This document shows positions 44,306 through 53,209 of a DNA stretch of 64,000 nucleotides, piece after piece; the first letter of the stretch is position 1, and every line of letters begins with the position of its first letter. This stretch comes from Mycobacterium sp. 1164966.3. Its GTDB lineage: Bacteria; Actinomycetota; Actinomycetes; Mycobacteriales; Mycobacteriaceae. A model generated the notes under the pieces. The model was not told where the DNA came from, ran no database searches, and worked only from the letters and a program-made list of their open reading frames with translations. The position numbers and the translations under genes are program-made. Location: contig NZ_LZSG01000070.1 in NCBI RefSeq assembly GCF_001665395.1, positions 124,001 to 188,000 of the forward strand, read 5' to 3'.

Positions 44306-46240
44306 CTACAGCGTACGAACCAGCCGGTCGGCGAGCAGCCCGGCGAACTTGGCCGGATCCTCGAGTGCGCCGCCTTCGGCAAGAAGAGCTGTGCCATAAA
44401 GCAATTCGGCGGTTTCGGCGAGACGGTGCAGTTCAGCCTCGTCGCCGCCCTTCTTGTGGGCCTGTTGCAGGCCGGTGACCAGCGGGTGGCTCGGATTGAG
44501 CTCGAGAATCCGTTTGCCGACCGGAAGCGGCTGTCCGCTGGCACGGTAGATGCGCGCCAGCGCAGGCGTGATGCCGAAGGCATCGGTGATAAGGCAGGCC
44601 GGCGATTCGGTCAGGCGGGTCGACAACCGCACTTCTTTGACGTGTTCGTCCAAGGTCTCCTGCAGCCAGCTCAACAGGTCGGCGAATTCCTTTGCCTGCT
44701 CTTCGCGTTCGGTCTCGGACTTGTCCTCCTCGGAGTCCAAGTCCACTTCGCCCTTGGCCACTGACTGCAGCGGCTTGCCGTCGAACTCGGGCACCATTCC
44801 CGTCCAGACCTCGTCGACCGGGTCGGTGAGCAGCAGGACCTCGTATCCCTTGGCCTTGAACGCTTCCAGGTGCGGAGAGCTGAGCAATTGCTGACGCGAC
44901 TCGCCGGTGGCGTAGAAGATCTGCTCTTGGCCCTCCTTCATCCGCACCACGTACTCGGCCAGCGTGGTCAGTTCTTCGTCGCTGTGCGTCGAGGCGAACG
45001 ACGAGACGCGCAGCAGCGTTTCGCGATTGTCGACGTCCGACATCAGGCCTTCTTTGAGAACCCTGCCGAACTGCGACCAGAACGTGCGGTAGTCCTCCGG
45101 GCGATCGGACTGCAATTCCTTGATCGTGGAAAGCACCTTTTTGGTCAGCCGCCGCCGGATCGCCTTGATCTGCCGGTCCTGCTGCAGGATTTCGCGGGAA
45201 ACGTTGAGCGACATGTCCTGTGCGTCCACGACGCCCTTGACGAAACGCAGATAGATCGGCATGAGCTCCTCGCAGTCGCTCATGATGAAGACCCGCTTGA
45301 CGTACAGCTGGATCCCGATCTTGTTGTCCTGGTTGAACAGATCGAATGGGGCGTGCGACGGAATGAATAGCAGGGCCTGGTACTCGAACGTCCCTTCGGC
45401 CTTCATCTGGATGACCTCGAGCGGGTCGTCCCAGGCGTGCGCGATGTGCTTGTAGAACTCCTTGTATTCCTCTTCGGAGACTTCGTCTTTGGACTTGGCC
45501 CACAGCGCCTTCATCGAGTTGATGGTCTGCGTCTCGATGGTGACCTGCTCTTCGCCACCCTCCTCCTGCGGAGGCGTGCGGCGTTCCACGTCCATCCGGA
45601 TGGGCCAGGCGATGAAGTCGGAGTACTTCTTGACCAGCTCCCTGGTCTTCCACTCCGACGTGTAATCGTGCAGCTCGTCCTCGGCGTCTTCGGGCTTGAG
45701 GTGCAGCGTGACCGAAGTTCCCTGCGGCGCGTCGTCGACGGACTCGATGGTGTAGGTGCCCTCGCCGGTGGACTCCCACCGGGTGGCCGCGCTCTCGCCG
45801 GCCTTGCGGGTGAGCAACTCGACCTTGTCGGCCACCATGAACGTCGAGTAGAACCCGATCCCGAACTGGCCGATGAGTTCTTCGGAGGCCGTCTCGTTCT
45901 TGGCTTCTCTCAATTTCTGCCGCAGCTCGGCGGTCCCCGACTTGGCCAGTGTGCCGATCAGGTCGACGACCTCGTCGCGGGTCATGCCGATCCCGTTGTC
46001 GCGGATGGTCAGCGTGCGGGCGCTTTTATCGGGCTCGATCTCGATGTGCAGATCGCTGGTGTCGACGTCCAGGTCCTTATTGCGGAAGGCTTCCAGCCGC
46101 AGCTTGTCGAGCGCGTCGGAGGCGTTCGAGATCAACTCTCGCAGAAACGAGTCCTTGTTGGAGTAGACCGAGTGGACCATCAAATCCAGCAGCTGGCGCG
46201 CCTCCGCCTGGAACTCCAGCTGCTCTGCCTGCGCGTTCAT
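44306..46240 (-). CDS. htpG: Chaperone HtpG (Hsp90 family)
   Basis: This ATP-driven chaperone (644 aa) has GHKL ATPase motifs in the first 200 residues: ELISNASDALDKLR near 27-40, DNGIGMTRDEV near 83-93 and GQFGIGFYS near 122-130. The middle and C-terminal dimerisation domains follow. The ATG at 46240 has a perfect GGAGG 6 nt upstream; an in-frame extension to 46294 lacks one. In M. tuberculosis htpG is Rv2299c, far from this locus, so its place between uvrA and lysX reflects rearrangement or insertion. No CIRCE or HAIR element was seen upstream. Confidence 0.96.
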   Translation of the reverse strand: MNAQAEQLEFQAEARQLLDLMVHSVYSNKDSFLRELISNASDALDKLRLEAFRNKDLDVDTSDLHIEIEPDKSARTLTIRDNGIGMTRDEVVDLIGTLAKSGTAELRQKLREAKNETASEELIGQFGIGFYSTFMVADKVELLTRKAGESAATRWESTGEGTYTIESVDDAPQGTSVTLHLKPEDAEDELHDYTSEWKTRELVKKYSDFIAWPIRMDVERRTPPQEEGGEEQVTIETQTINSMKALWAKSKDEVSEEEYKEFYKHIAHAWDDPLEVIQMKAEGTFEYQALLFIPSHAPFDLFNQDNKIGIQLYVKRVFIMSDCEELMPIYLRFVKGVVDAQDMSLNVSREILQQDRQIKAIRRRLTKKVLSTIKELQSDRPEDYRTFWSQFGRVLKEGLMSDVDNRETLLRVSSFASTHSDEELTTLAEYVVRMKEGQEQIFYATGESRQQLLSSPHLEAFKAKGYEVLLLTDPVDEVWTGMVPEFDGKPLQSVAKGEVDLDSEEDKSETEREEQAKEFADLLSWLQETLDEHVKEVRLSTRLTESPACLITDAFGITPALARIYRASGQPLPVGKRILELNPSHPLVTGLQQAHKKGGDEAELHRLAETAELLYGTALLAEGGALEDPAKFAGLLADRLVRTL

Positions 46241-46285
46241 ATACCTCCGTTCGTTTGGTTTGGCCATGTGCAGATCTCGGCACCG

Positions 46286-46291
46286 ATTATC
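46286..46291 (-). promoter_or_regulatory. Possible -10 element for htpG
   Basis: On the minus strand GATAAT, preceded by TGTG, lies 46 nt before the htpG ATG and would give a leader of about 39 nt. There is no clear -35. It is within the 92-nt gap after the PknH-like kinase gene. Confidence 0.3.
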
Positions 46292-46332
46292 CACAGCGAA
46301 CTGGGCGGCGTACGGGCTGCCGGTCTTAACAT

Positions 46333-48060
46333 CTACTTCGGCACCTTGGCAGCCATGTCGGTGGCGATCTGGCTGGCCTGGTTGGTGAGCTGGGGAGCGC
46401 AGGCGCTCACGTCGATGACCACGTTGGACACCGCACTCAGCACATGCTGGCAGGTCGTGCCGCGGTTGTCGGTCGAGTCGTGTATCAGCGCGATCTTCGG
46501 CGGCGCACCGGTGACCTCATGGAATTTCCAGGACAGGGTTTGGCCGTCGTGGGTCGTCTGGGTGACGGGCTTACCGGCGCACCCGTTCCACTGGCTCTGC
46601 TGAGCGTAGACGAATTGGGTCGCCTGCGCTGCGGAGGCAAAGTGCACAGCACCTTGGACTACGACGATGTTGGGACTGCCGCGCCTCTCCAAGAGCTGGG
46701 CCACCGTGGCGGTATAGCCGCTGCTCTTATAAGTCGGGGTCTGGAAGCCGATCAACGCCCCGAGACATTGTGGATCCGACAGCTTGTCCCCGGGGTCGAT
46801 GTCCGCCATGTCCGTTCTGGTCTTGCTGACGACGATGCCGGAAGTCGAGAAGTATGCGTCGAGTTGTGCGGGGCTCAGCAGCAGCGAATTCAGTTGAGCG
46901 GGAGCAACTGTCGGAACGGTCCTGGTCGTGGTTGTGGTGGAAAGCGCGGGGGCGGTGGTCGTGATCGGTGTGGTGGTCTGGCTGTTCGGCTGCCCGCTTC
47001 CGCTGTTGCCGACAGCCAGCCAGATGGCCGTGGCGAGCAGTAAGGCAACGACCGCCGCGACGGCGCCGACGAGCAACCACGGTTTGCGCTGCGACGGCGT
47101 AGGTGGCGCCCAAACCTGGGGCGGCAGTGGGAGTTGCGGCGGCATCATCGGCATCGGTCCGCTCGGCGGCGGAACAAAGTGCCGGGTGTGTTCGAGCAGC
47201 GTGTCCGCCCGGTGTTGGTCGGGCGCGCTCAGCGCGTCATGAGCGGCCTTTGCCAGAGCGCCGGCGCTTTCGTAGCGCTCGGTGGGCTCCTTGGCCATCC
47301 CGCGCGCGATCACCTGGTCGAAACCGCTTGGCACCGAAGGGTTTTGCCGGCTAGGCCGTGGGATGGGCCGGGTTAGGTGTGCTGCCATCAGCGCGGGCAG
47401 ATTCTCGGAGGAGTACGGCGGAACGCCGGTCAGGCATTCGTAGAGGACACAGGTCAGCGCGTAGATGTCGGCGCGATAGGTGATGTCGCCGTCGCCGAAT
47501 CGTTCGGGCGCCATGTAACACCAGCTGCCCACTGCGGTACCGGTCTTGGTCACGCTTTTGTCGGTGAATGCCGCGGCGATCCCGAAGTCCGCGAGGTAGG
47601 CGAAGTCTTCGCCGGTGAGCAGGATGTTCTCGGGTTTGATGTCGCGGTGGATCACCCCGGCGCGGTGCGCGGCGTCAAGCGCGGCTGCGACCTGTTCGAT
47701 GATGGCCACCGCGCGCGGCGGAGCCAACGGTCCCTCGCGGCGGATCAGCGCCGCAACGTCATTGCCTTCGACATAGCGCATGTCGATGAAGAGCTGACCG
47801 TCTATTTCGCCGTAGTCGTGGATCGGCACGATGTGCGGTTCTTGCAGGCGACCTGCGGTGTGCGCTTCGCGTTGCATGCGTCGGCGAAACACGTCGTCGG
47901 AGCTGAAGTGCTGCGACATCAGCTTCAGCGCGACGGTGCGGTCCTTGACGGTGTCATACGCCGCGTAGACCTCGCCCATTCCTCCGCGGCCCAGCAGCCG
48001 CTGCAGCTTGTAAGGTCCGAACTGGCTGCCTACTCGCGAGATCGGCCCAATGTCAGTCAT
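46333..48060 (-). CDS. Receptor-type Ser/Thr kinase with PknH-like sensor domain
   Basis: The kinase domain of this 575-aa membrane kinase (about 15-280) has G-loop LGRGGMGEVYAA, Lys46 in VALKLM, HRDIKPEN with Asp140, DFG at 158-160 and activation-loop Thr171/Thr173 (SVTKTGT). A Pro-rich linker, one membrane helix (about 338-362) and a Thr-rich stalk lead to an outer domain of about 170 aa. Its four cysteines (DPQC, WNGC, TTC, SAC) fit the two-disulfide PknH-type sensor fold. I do not recall such a kinase at this locus in M. tuberculosis. Its ATG overlaps the end of a small upstream gene by 8 nt. Confidence 0.92.
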   Translation of the reverse strand: MTDIGPISRVGSQFGPYKLQRLLGRGGMGEVYAAYDTVKDRTVALKLMSQHFSSDDVFRRRMQREAHTAGRLQEPHIVPIHDYGEIDGQLFIDMRYVEGNDVAALIRREGPLAPPRAVAIIEQVAAALDAAHRAGVIHRDIKPENILLTGEDFAYLADFGIAAAFTDKSVTKTGTAVGSWCYMAPERFGDGDITYRADIYALTCVLYECLTGVPPYSSENLPALMAAHLTRPIPRPSRQNPSVPSGFDQVIARGMAKEPTERYESAGALAKAAHDALSAPDQHRADTLLEHTRHFVPPPSGPMPMMPPQLPLPPQVWAPPTPSQRKPWLLVGAVAAVVALLLATAIWLAVGNSGSGQPNSQTTTPITTTAPALSTTTTTRTVPTVAPAQLNSLLLSPAQLDAYFSTSGIVVSKTRTDMADIDPGDKLSDPQCLGALIGFQTPTYKSSGYTATVAQLLERRGSPNIVVVQGAVHFASAAQATQFVYAQQSQWNGCAGKPVTQTTHDGQTLSWKFHEVTGAPPKIALIHDSTDNRGTTCQHVLSAVSNVVIDVSACAPQLTNQASQIATDMAAKVPK

Positions 48061-48280
48061 CGCTTCGCATGGAATCACGGATCTGCGCCAGCCGTTCGGC
48101 CGCCGCGCGCTGGCGCTGCTCGTACTCGTCTTCGATCTTGCGGCCTTCCGCACTCTCAGCGTCGAGTTCCGTTGCACCCACCGAGGTTCCGTACCTGGTT
48201 TCGATCTTCTCGCGGACGGATTCGAAGGTTGGCACGCCCGAGTCGTCGTATCCGTCCGACGTCGTTGCTTCGTCAGGCAT
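48053..48280 (-). CDS. Small acidic helical protein coupled to the kinase gene
   Basis: This 75-aa soluble protein is rich in Glu, Asp and Arg and is predicted to be mostly helical: VPTFESVREKIETRYG near 16-31 and EGRKIEDEYEQRQRAAAERL near 45-64. It has no signal, cysteine or enzymatic motif. Its stop codon lies 3 nt inside the kinase reading frame start region (8-nt overlap), so it is probably made together with the kinase and could be an adaptor or substrate. Codon-position GC pattern and the overlap support a real gene; no named family is recognised. Confidence 0.7.
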   Translation of the reverse strand: MPDEATTSDGYDDSGVPTFESVREKIETRYGTSVGATELDAESAEGRKIEDEYEQRQRAAAERLAQIRDSMRSDD

Positions 48281-48290
48281 GCAGACCAGG

Positions 48291-48716
48291 CTACTTGGGC
48301 TCCTGATCGAAGTACCGCACCATCTGCTGCCAGTACACCAACGTCAGCGCCATCTGCACCGCCGTCGCCACGGCCGCCGGAATCATTCGGCGGCGACGGG
48401 CGGCGACGATCGCGCCGAGCGCCACCGCGGAAGTCAGCGCGCTGATTGCCATGGCCGCATCCCGGGGCCGACGGGTGATCCACTGTTCCTCACCCAGCAT
48501 CGCCCGGGTGGACCAGGCGTGCTCGTCTCGCGGCGGACCGAAGATGACCGGATTAACTGCCAGCCAAAACGCGACCAGCGCGCCATGGCTCCACCGTCGC
48601 GTCCAAATCGGCACCAACACCAGCGGGGTGCTTGCCCAGCGCGTCCAGGCGCTCCACGGATTGCAGTGCCGCGCAAAAATCGCCCGGCGAAGCTCTGCGA
48701 TGGCTACCGAGGGCAT
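48291..48716 (-). CDS. Small membrane protein, DUF6653-like
   Basis: The 141-aa protein carries CNPWSAWTRWASTPLVLVPIW near 18-38, AFWLAVNPVIFGPPRDEHAWSTRAMLGEEQW near 49-79 and two C-terminal hydrophobic segments. The combination of NPWSxWTR, NP-x-x-F-x-P-P and RAMLGE-x-x-W is what I associate with DUF6653. Function is unknown. It lies 10 nt before the small kinase-linked gene on the same strand and 6 nt after the end of lysX, so a single transcript from lysX onward is possible. Confidence 0.75.
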   Translation of the reverse strand: MPSVAIAELRRAIFARHCNPWSAWTRWASTPLVLVPIWTRRWSHGALVAFWLAVNPVIFGPPRDEHAWSTRAMLGEEQWITRRPRDAAMAISALTSAVALGAIVAARRRRMIPAAVATAVQMALTLVYWQQMVRYFDQEPK

Positions 48717-48722
48717 AGGCGT

Positions 48723-51700
48723 CTAGTGCGGCTTCGCCAGCGGGAAGGGGAGCGTCTCGCGGATGCTGCGGCCAGTGATGAGCATCACAAGCCGGTCGAT
48801 GCCCATCCCCAGTCCTCCGGTGGGCGGCATCGCGTATTCCATGGCCTGCAGGAAGTCTTCGTCGAGCTCCATTGCCTCGGGGTCGCCGCCCGCGGCCAGC
48901 AGCGACTGTTCGTGCAGCCGGCGTCGTTGCTCGACCGGATCGGTGAGCTCGCTGTAGGCGGTGCCGAGCTCGACGCCCCAGGCCACCAGATCCCACCGCT
49001 CGGCGAGACCGGGCTTACTGCGGTGCGGGCGGGTCAGCGGCGAGACCGAGGCCGGAAAGTCGATGTAGAACGTCGGATGCTCGGTCCGGTCCTCGACCAG
49101 ATGCTCGTACAGCTCGAGCACCACCGCGCCCGCGTCCCACTGCTTCCGGTAGGGAATGTGCGCGGCGTCGGACAGCTTGCGCAGGGTGGCAAGGCTGGTC
49201 TCGACGTCGATTTTCTCGCCGAGCGCCTCGGATACCGCTTGGTGCACGCTCTTCACCGGCCAGACGCCGGAAATGTCCACCGGCTCGACGCGATCGCCGA
49301 CGCGGTCCGACCCGTCGGTCCGGAACCGCATCACCGTCTGGGAGCCGTTGGCGGCTTCGGCGGCGTTCTGGATGAGCTCGCGGCAGCCGTCGGCCCACAC
49401 CATGTAATCGGCATGCGCCTGGTAGGCCTCGAGCAACGTGAACTCCGGGTTGTGACTGAAGTCCACGCCCTCATTGCGAAACGCCCGGCCCAGCTCGAAC
49501 ACACGCTCCACACCGCCGACGCAGAGGCGTTTGAGGTAGAGCTCCGGCGCGATGCGCAAGAACAGGTTCATGTCGTAGCTGTTGATGTGGGTCACGAAGG
49601 GCCGCGCCGCGGCGCCGCCGTGGATCTGCTGGAGAATGGGGGTCTCGACTTCGATGAACCCCTTGCCGAACAACGTCTCCCGGACCGAACGCAACACGCT
49701 GCTGCGGGCTGTCACCAGATCGCGGGATTCGGGATTGACCGCCAGATCGACGTATCGGCTCCGCACCCTGGCCTCCGGGTCGGTCAGCCCCTTCCACTTG
49801 TTCGGCAGGGGCCGCAGGCATTTGCCGATCATCCGCCAATCCCGCACGATCAACGAGCGGTTCCCGTTCTTGCTGAAACCCATCTGACCGGTCATCTCGA
49901 CCAGGTCGCCCAGATCGATGGCGGCGGTGAAATCGCGCGTGCGGCCCTGCTCCAAGCGCGAATTGTCCAGCAGCACTTGCATTTCGCCCGACCAGTCACG
50001 CAAGTCGGCAAACAGCACACCACCGTAGTCGCGGATCCGCAATATGCGTCCGGAAATCGAGACGTTGTCCTTATCGTCGGCGTCGATCGCCTGGGCAATC
50101 GTGTGGCTGGGCGGAGTTCCGACCGGGTAGGCGTCAATGCCGGTGCGCTGCAACGTCTTCAGCTTCGTCAGGCGCACCCGGACCTGTTCGGGCAGCCGGG
50201 ACTTCGGTTCTTCCTCGCTGACGACGCCTCGTTGTTGTTGCAGCCCGCTCACGTCCGGAGCCGACCCGTCGGGATGCAGCAAGCCGGATTCGGCCAGTCT
50301 CGCCGGCACGGCCGAGTGATGACCGGTGTGCTCCTTGTTGCGCCGGCTGAAAGGCAACACCAGATAGCCCTCGGCGATCACCGAGGCGACACCTACCCGG
50401 GGCATCAGCCGGGCATCGTCGTAGCAGGCATACCGCGGTACCCACTCGGGCTGGTATTTCATGTTCGAGCGGTACAGCGCCTCCAGTTGCCAGAACCGCG
50501 AGAAGAACAGCAGCAGCCCGCGCCATAGCCGGGCAACCGGGCCGGCGCCGAGCTGGGCGCCCTGCTCGAACGCGGACCGAAACACCGCAAAGTTCAGGGA
50601 AATACGGCTGAGGCCAAGCTTTTCCCCGTTCAGGGCCAGTTCGCTGACCATCAATTCGATGGTGCCGTTGGGGGACTGCGGCGAACGACGCATCAAGTCC
50701 AGGGAGACGCCGGTTTGGCCCCAGGGGACCAGCGACAGCATTGCCACCACGTTGCCGCCGCGATCTACGGCTTCGACCAGCAGGCAGTCGGAATCGGCGG
50801 GATCGCCGAGTCGGCCCAACGCCATCGAGAAGCCGCGCTCGGTCTGCGTGTCGCGCCACGCATCCGCGCGGGCAATGGTGTCCGCCATCTCCTCGGGGGG
50901 GATGTCGCGGTGCCGCCGAAACCGTACCGTCAGCCCGGCCCGGCGCGCCCGCGTCACCGCCTGACGCACCCCGCGCATCTCCGGGCCGGAAAGCTTGTAG
51001 TCAGCGGTCCGCAAGATCGCCTCATCGCCGAGCTCCAAAGCGTTGAGACCGGCCTCGCGGTATGCCTTGGCGCCTTCCGAACTGGCGCCCATGACGCCCG
51101 GTGCCCAGCCGTAGGCCTGGCACAGACCAAGAAACGCGTCGATGGCCTGCGACCAGGCTCTCGGGTCGCCGATCGGGTCGCCGCTGGCCAGGCAGACGCC
51201 CACCTCGACCCGGTAGGTGACGGCAGCGCGGCCGCTCTGCGCGAATACCACCGACTTGTCGCGGCGGGTGGCGAAGTAACCCAGTGAGTCGTTCTGCCCC
51301 CACAATTCGAGCAGCCCGCGGATGGCCGATTCGTCCTCACCGGTAAGCGCGTTGTCGGCCCGCTGGGACTGAAACAGCACGATTGCCGCGACCATCAGCG
51401 CGAGTGCGCCGAAAAGCCCGAAGATCGCGTTGAGAAATACCTGCGGTTGCGGCCGGCCGGTGAACAAGTGCGAGGGCACGACCGCGAATCCGACCACGCG
51501 GTTGGCCACATACAGGAGCCGATCACCCGGGGCGAGCGTCCCGTGAAACATCTCTACCAGGCCCCAGGACAACAGGATTCCGATCATCCACCCGGTAACC
51601 AGCACCGCGGCGGCCTTGAACAGGGCGCCTCGGCGGACTTTCGCCCAAAATTCCCGATAGCTCAGGATCAGCACGATCGCCGCTACGACGTGGAAAGCGA

Positions 51701-52157
51701 AGCCGAGGCTTTCGCCGAAATTCTCGGAAGGCCGGTTACCGCCCTGGGCGATATCGAGGACGTTCAAGGCGGCCGAAAAGACCATGTTGCCGAGCAGCAG
51801 CAACCAGGCGATCCGTTTGCGTGCGGTCAGCGCGGCGGCCAGCAGCGCCAGCACGAACGACCACGCGATGCTGGTGTCCGGGAAGTTGAACAGATAGGCG
51901 TTGATGAATTCCCGCGGCGGCCTGATGAGCCACCGGAGCAGCGGCGACACGCTTGCGATGAGTGACACGGTGGCAATGACGCCAACGGTCCAGCCAGCCG
52001 CCGCCGGCACCCAGTGAAGCCGGGAGTTCGACTGGCTAGTCCTGGTGCGAGTCGATGCGAGTGTCACAGACCGCGAGAATATTCCTTTAAACCGTGAAAT
52101 TGCTGGCGAACGGCCAAGACTGGCCCAGACCGGACAAGAGCATTCAGGGGTGGCCAT
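48723..52157 (-). CDS. lysX: Bifunctional lysyl-tRNA synthetase / lysyl-phosphatidylglycerol synthase
   Basis: LysX makes Lys-tRNA and transfers lysine to phosphatidylglycerol, lowering the surface negative charge and protecting against cationic peptides. Layout from the chosen start (1144 aa): a membrane part with six to seven helices (about 35-235), a DUF2156 transferase domain (about 260-570; FATRRDKSVVFAQ, GDPIGD, SLNFAVFR), then an OB-fold and class II LysRS domain (about 630-1144) with LRIAPELYLKRL, FRNEGVDFSHNPEFT and GLGMGIDRLVMLITG. The open frame extends to 52232; the ATG at 52157 is chosen because homology begins later, and the exact start is uncertain. It is divergent from infC. 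Confidence 0.94.
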   Translation of the reverse strand: MATPECSCPVWASLGRSPAISRFKGIFSRSVTLASTRTRTSQSNSRLHWVPAAAGWTVGVIATVSLIASVSPLLRWLIRPPREFINAYLFNFPDTSIAWSFVLALLAAALTARKRIAWLLLLGNMVFSAALNVLDIAQGGNRPSENFGESLGFAFHVVAAIVLILSYREFWAKVRRGALFKAAAVLVTGWMIGILLSWGLVEMFHGTLAPGDRLLYVANRVVGFAVVPSHLFTGRPQPQVFLNAIFGLFGALALMVAAIVLFQSQRADNALTGEDESAIRGLLELWGQNDSLGYFATRRDKSVVFAQSGRAAVTYRVEVGVCLASGDPIGDPRAWSQAIDAFLGLCQAYGWAPGVMGASSEGAKAYREAGLNALELGDEAILRTADYKLSGPEMRGVRQAVTRARRAGLTVRFRRHRDIPPEEMADTIARADAWRDTQTERGFSMALGRLGDPADSDCLLVEAVDRGGNVVAMLSLVPWGQTGVSLDLMRRSPQSPNGTIELMVSELALNGEKLGLSRISLNFAVFRSAFEQGAQLGAGPVARLWRGLLLFFSRFWQLEALYRSNMKYQPEWVPRYACYDDARLMPRVGVASVIAEGYLVLPFSRRNKEHTGHHSAVPARLAESGLLHPDGSAPDVSGLQQQRGVVSEEEPKSRLPEQVRVRLTKLKTLQRTGIDAYPVGTPPSHTIAQAIDADDKDNVSISGRILRIRDYGGVLFADLRDWSGEMQVLLDNSRLEQGRTRDFTAAIDLGDLVEMTGQMGFSKNGNRSLIVRDWRMIGKCLRPLPNKWKGLTDPEARVRSRYVDLAVNPESRDLVTARSSVLRSVRETLFGKGFIEVETPILQQIHGGAAARPFVTHINSYDMNLFLRIAPELYLKRLCVGGVERVFELGRAFRNEGVDFSHNPEFTLLEAYQAHADYMVWADGCRELIQNAAEAANGSQTVMRFRTDGSDRVGDRVEPVDISGVWPVKSVHQAVSEALGEKIDVETSLATLRKLSDAAHIPYRKQWDAGAVVLELYEHLVEDRTEHPTFYIDFPASVSPLTRPHRSKPGLAERWDLVAWGVELGTAYSELTDPVEQRRRLHEQSLLAAGGDPEAMELDEDFLQAMEYAMPPTGGLGMGIDRLVMLITGRSIRETLPFPLAKPH

Positions 52158-52211
52158 GAGTTCGCCCGCCTCGTCGACGGTCGTCAGCAACGCCGTCGAG
52201 CCCCGTGCTGC

Positions 52212-52217
52212 TAGACT
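52212..52217 (+). promoter_or_regulatory. Candidate -10 of the infC operon promoter
   Basis: TAGACT (TANNNT type) in the lysX-infC divergent region would start a transcript near 52224 and give a leader of roughly 315 nt before infC. This fits the structured leader that follows. Confidence 0.4.
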
Positions 52218-52336
52218 GGCCTGCGCGACCATCCCGGCTAAGGCCAGGGACAGTTAAGTGGAGTCCCACTCCCACCGCATGCCAAGAGAAGATTCCGAGC
52301 ATCGAGAACTTCTGTAAGGCTATGCGGTCCGGTCAA

Positions 52337-52374
52337 CGGGCATGTTGTGATGCCCGTCCTGCGCACGGCGCAGG
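52337..52374 (+). promoter_or_regulatory. Paired hairpins in the infC leader
   Basis: Two perfect stem-loops stand side by side: CGGGCAT/ATGCCCG (52337-52343 and 52350-52356, loop GTTGTG) and CCTGCG/CGCAGG (52358-52363 and 52369-52374, loop CACGG). They lie 38 nt before the intrinsic terminator. A short ORF, ATGCCAAGAG to TAA (52278-52316, 12 codons), precedes them. Together these look like a regulatory leader for infC-rpmI-rplT. Confidence 0.55.
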
Positions 52375-52411
52375 CGGCTTGAGCTTTCGGGCCGCGATCG
52401 GTCGGCATTGG

Positions 52412-52435
52412 GCCCTGCTTGTGCAGGGCTTTTTT
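52412..52435 (+). terminator. Intrinsic terminator inside the infC leader
   Basis: GCCCTGC (52412-52418), loop TTGT and GCAGGGC (52423-52429) form a perfect 7-bp stem followed directly by six T. It lies 105 nt before the infC start. GGGCC at 52389-52393 could pair with GGCCC at 52411-52415 and disrupt the terminator's 5' arm, a possible anti-terminator. Classical U-tract terminators are uncommon in mycobacteria, so its place within a leader is telling. Confidence 0.8.
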
Positions 52436-52539
52436 GCTGGTGGCGTGGTACTCCACCGCTGGCTTCCCGACGCATTTGCGCCGATTCCAGGCTCTGGTCA
52501 CGAACAACAGACCAGAAGAAGCCGAGCAGGGGAGGCCCC

Positions 52540-53133
52540 ATCAGCACTGAGACCCGCGTCAACGAGCGCATTCGCGTACCTGAAGTCCGATTGATTGGCC
52601 CTGGAGGGGAGCAGGTAGGCATCGTGCGTATCGAAGACGCACTCCGCGTCGCCGCGGACGCCGACCTCGACCTTGTCGAAGTTGCCCCCAACGCCAGACC
52701 GCCGGTCTGCAAAATCATGGACTACGGCAAATACAAGTACGAGGCGGCGCAGAAGGCGCGCGAATCCCGCAGGAACCAGCAGCAGACCGTCGTCAAGGAA
52801 CAGAAGCTGCGGCCGAAGATCGACGACCACGACTACGAGACCAAGAAGGGTCACGTGGTCCGCTTCCTCGAGGCGGGGTCGAAGGTCAAGGTCACCATCA
52901 TGTTTCGCGGACGCGAGCAGTCCAGGCCCGAGCTGGGCTATCGATTGCTGCAGCGGCTGGGTGCCGACGTCGCCGACTACGGCTTCGTCGAGACCTCGGC
53001 CAAGCAGGATGGACGCAACATGACGATGGTGCTGGCACCGCATCGCGGCGCCAAGACCCGCGCCCGGGCACGGCATCCTGAGGGGCCTGCAGCCGGGCCG
53101 CCAGCCGGTGAGGCGACACCGTCACCGAACTGA
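52540..53133 (+). CDS. infC: Translation initiation factor IF-3, non-canonical ATC start
   Basis: IF-3 binds the 30S subunit and checks the start codon. Homology begins ISTETRVNERIRVPEVRLIG, and the codon for this first residue is ATC at 52540, preceded 7 nt upstream by GGGGAGG; no ATG, GTG or TTG is available there. Rare starts (AUU, AUC) are a known feature of infC because IF-3 represses its own translation from them. From ATC the product is 197 aa with the N-domain, linker and C-domain (HVVRFLEAGSKVKVTIMFRGRE, RLGADVADYG). A Gly/Pro/Ala-rich tail follows. An open frame to 52408 exists but crosses the leader terminator. Confidence 0.95.
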   Translation: MSTETRVNERIRVPEVRLIGPGGEQVGIVRIEDALRVAADADLDLVEVAPNARPPVCKIMDYGKYKYEAAQKARESRRNQQQTVVKEQKLRPKIDDHDYETKKGHVVRFLEAGSKVKVTIMFRGREQSRPELGYRLLQRLGADVADYGFVETSAKQDGRNMTMVLAPHRGAKTRARARHPEGPAAGPPAGEATPSPN

Positions 53134-53209
53134 GCGCCGGCAGATAACGCAGACACTGACACGCAAACCGAATACCGAGAACGTAAGAAGCAGCAGAAGC
53201 AGAGGAAAC

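Noticed and set aside
46241..46332. CIRCE or HspR (HAIR) element for htpG
   Set aside because: No inverted repeat of either type was found in the gap.
48069..50528. 819-aa plus-strand frame opposite the small kinase-linked genes and lysX
   Set aside because: It is a shadow of lysX with no recognisable motif.
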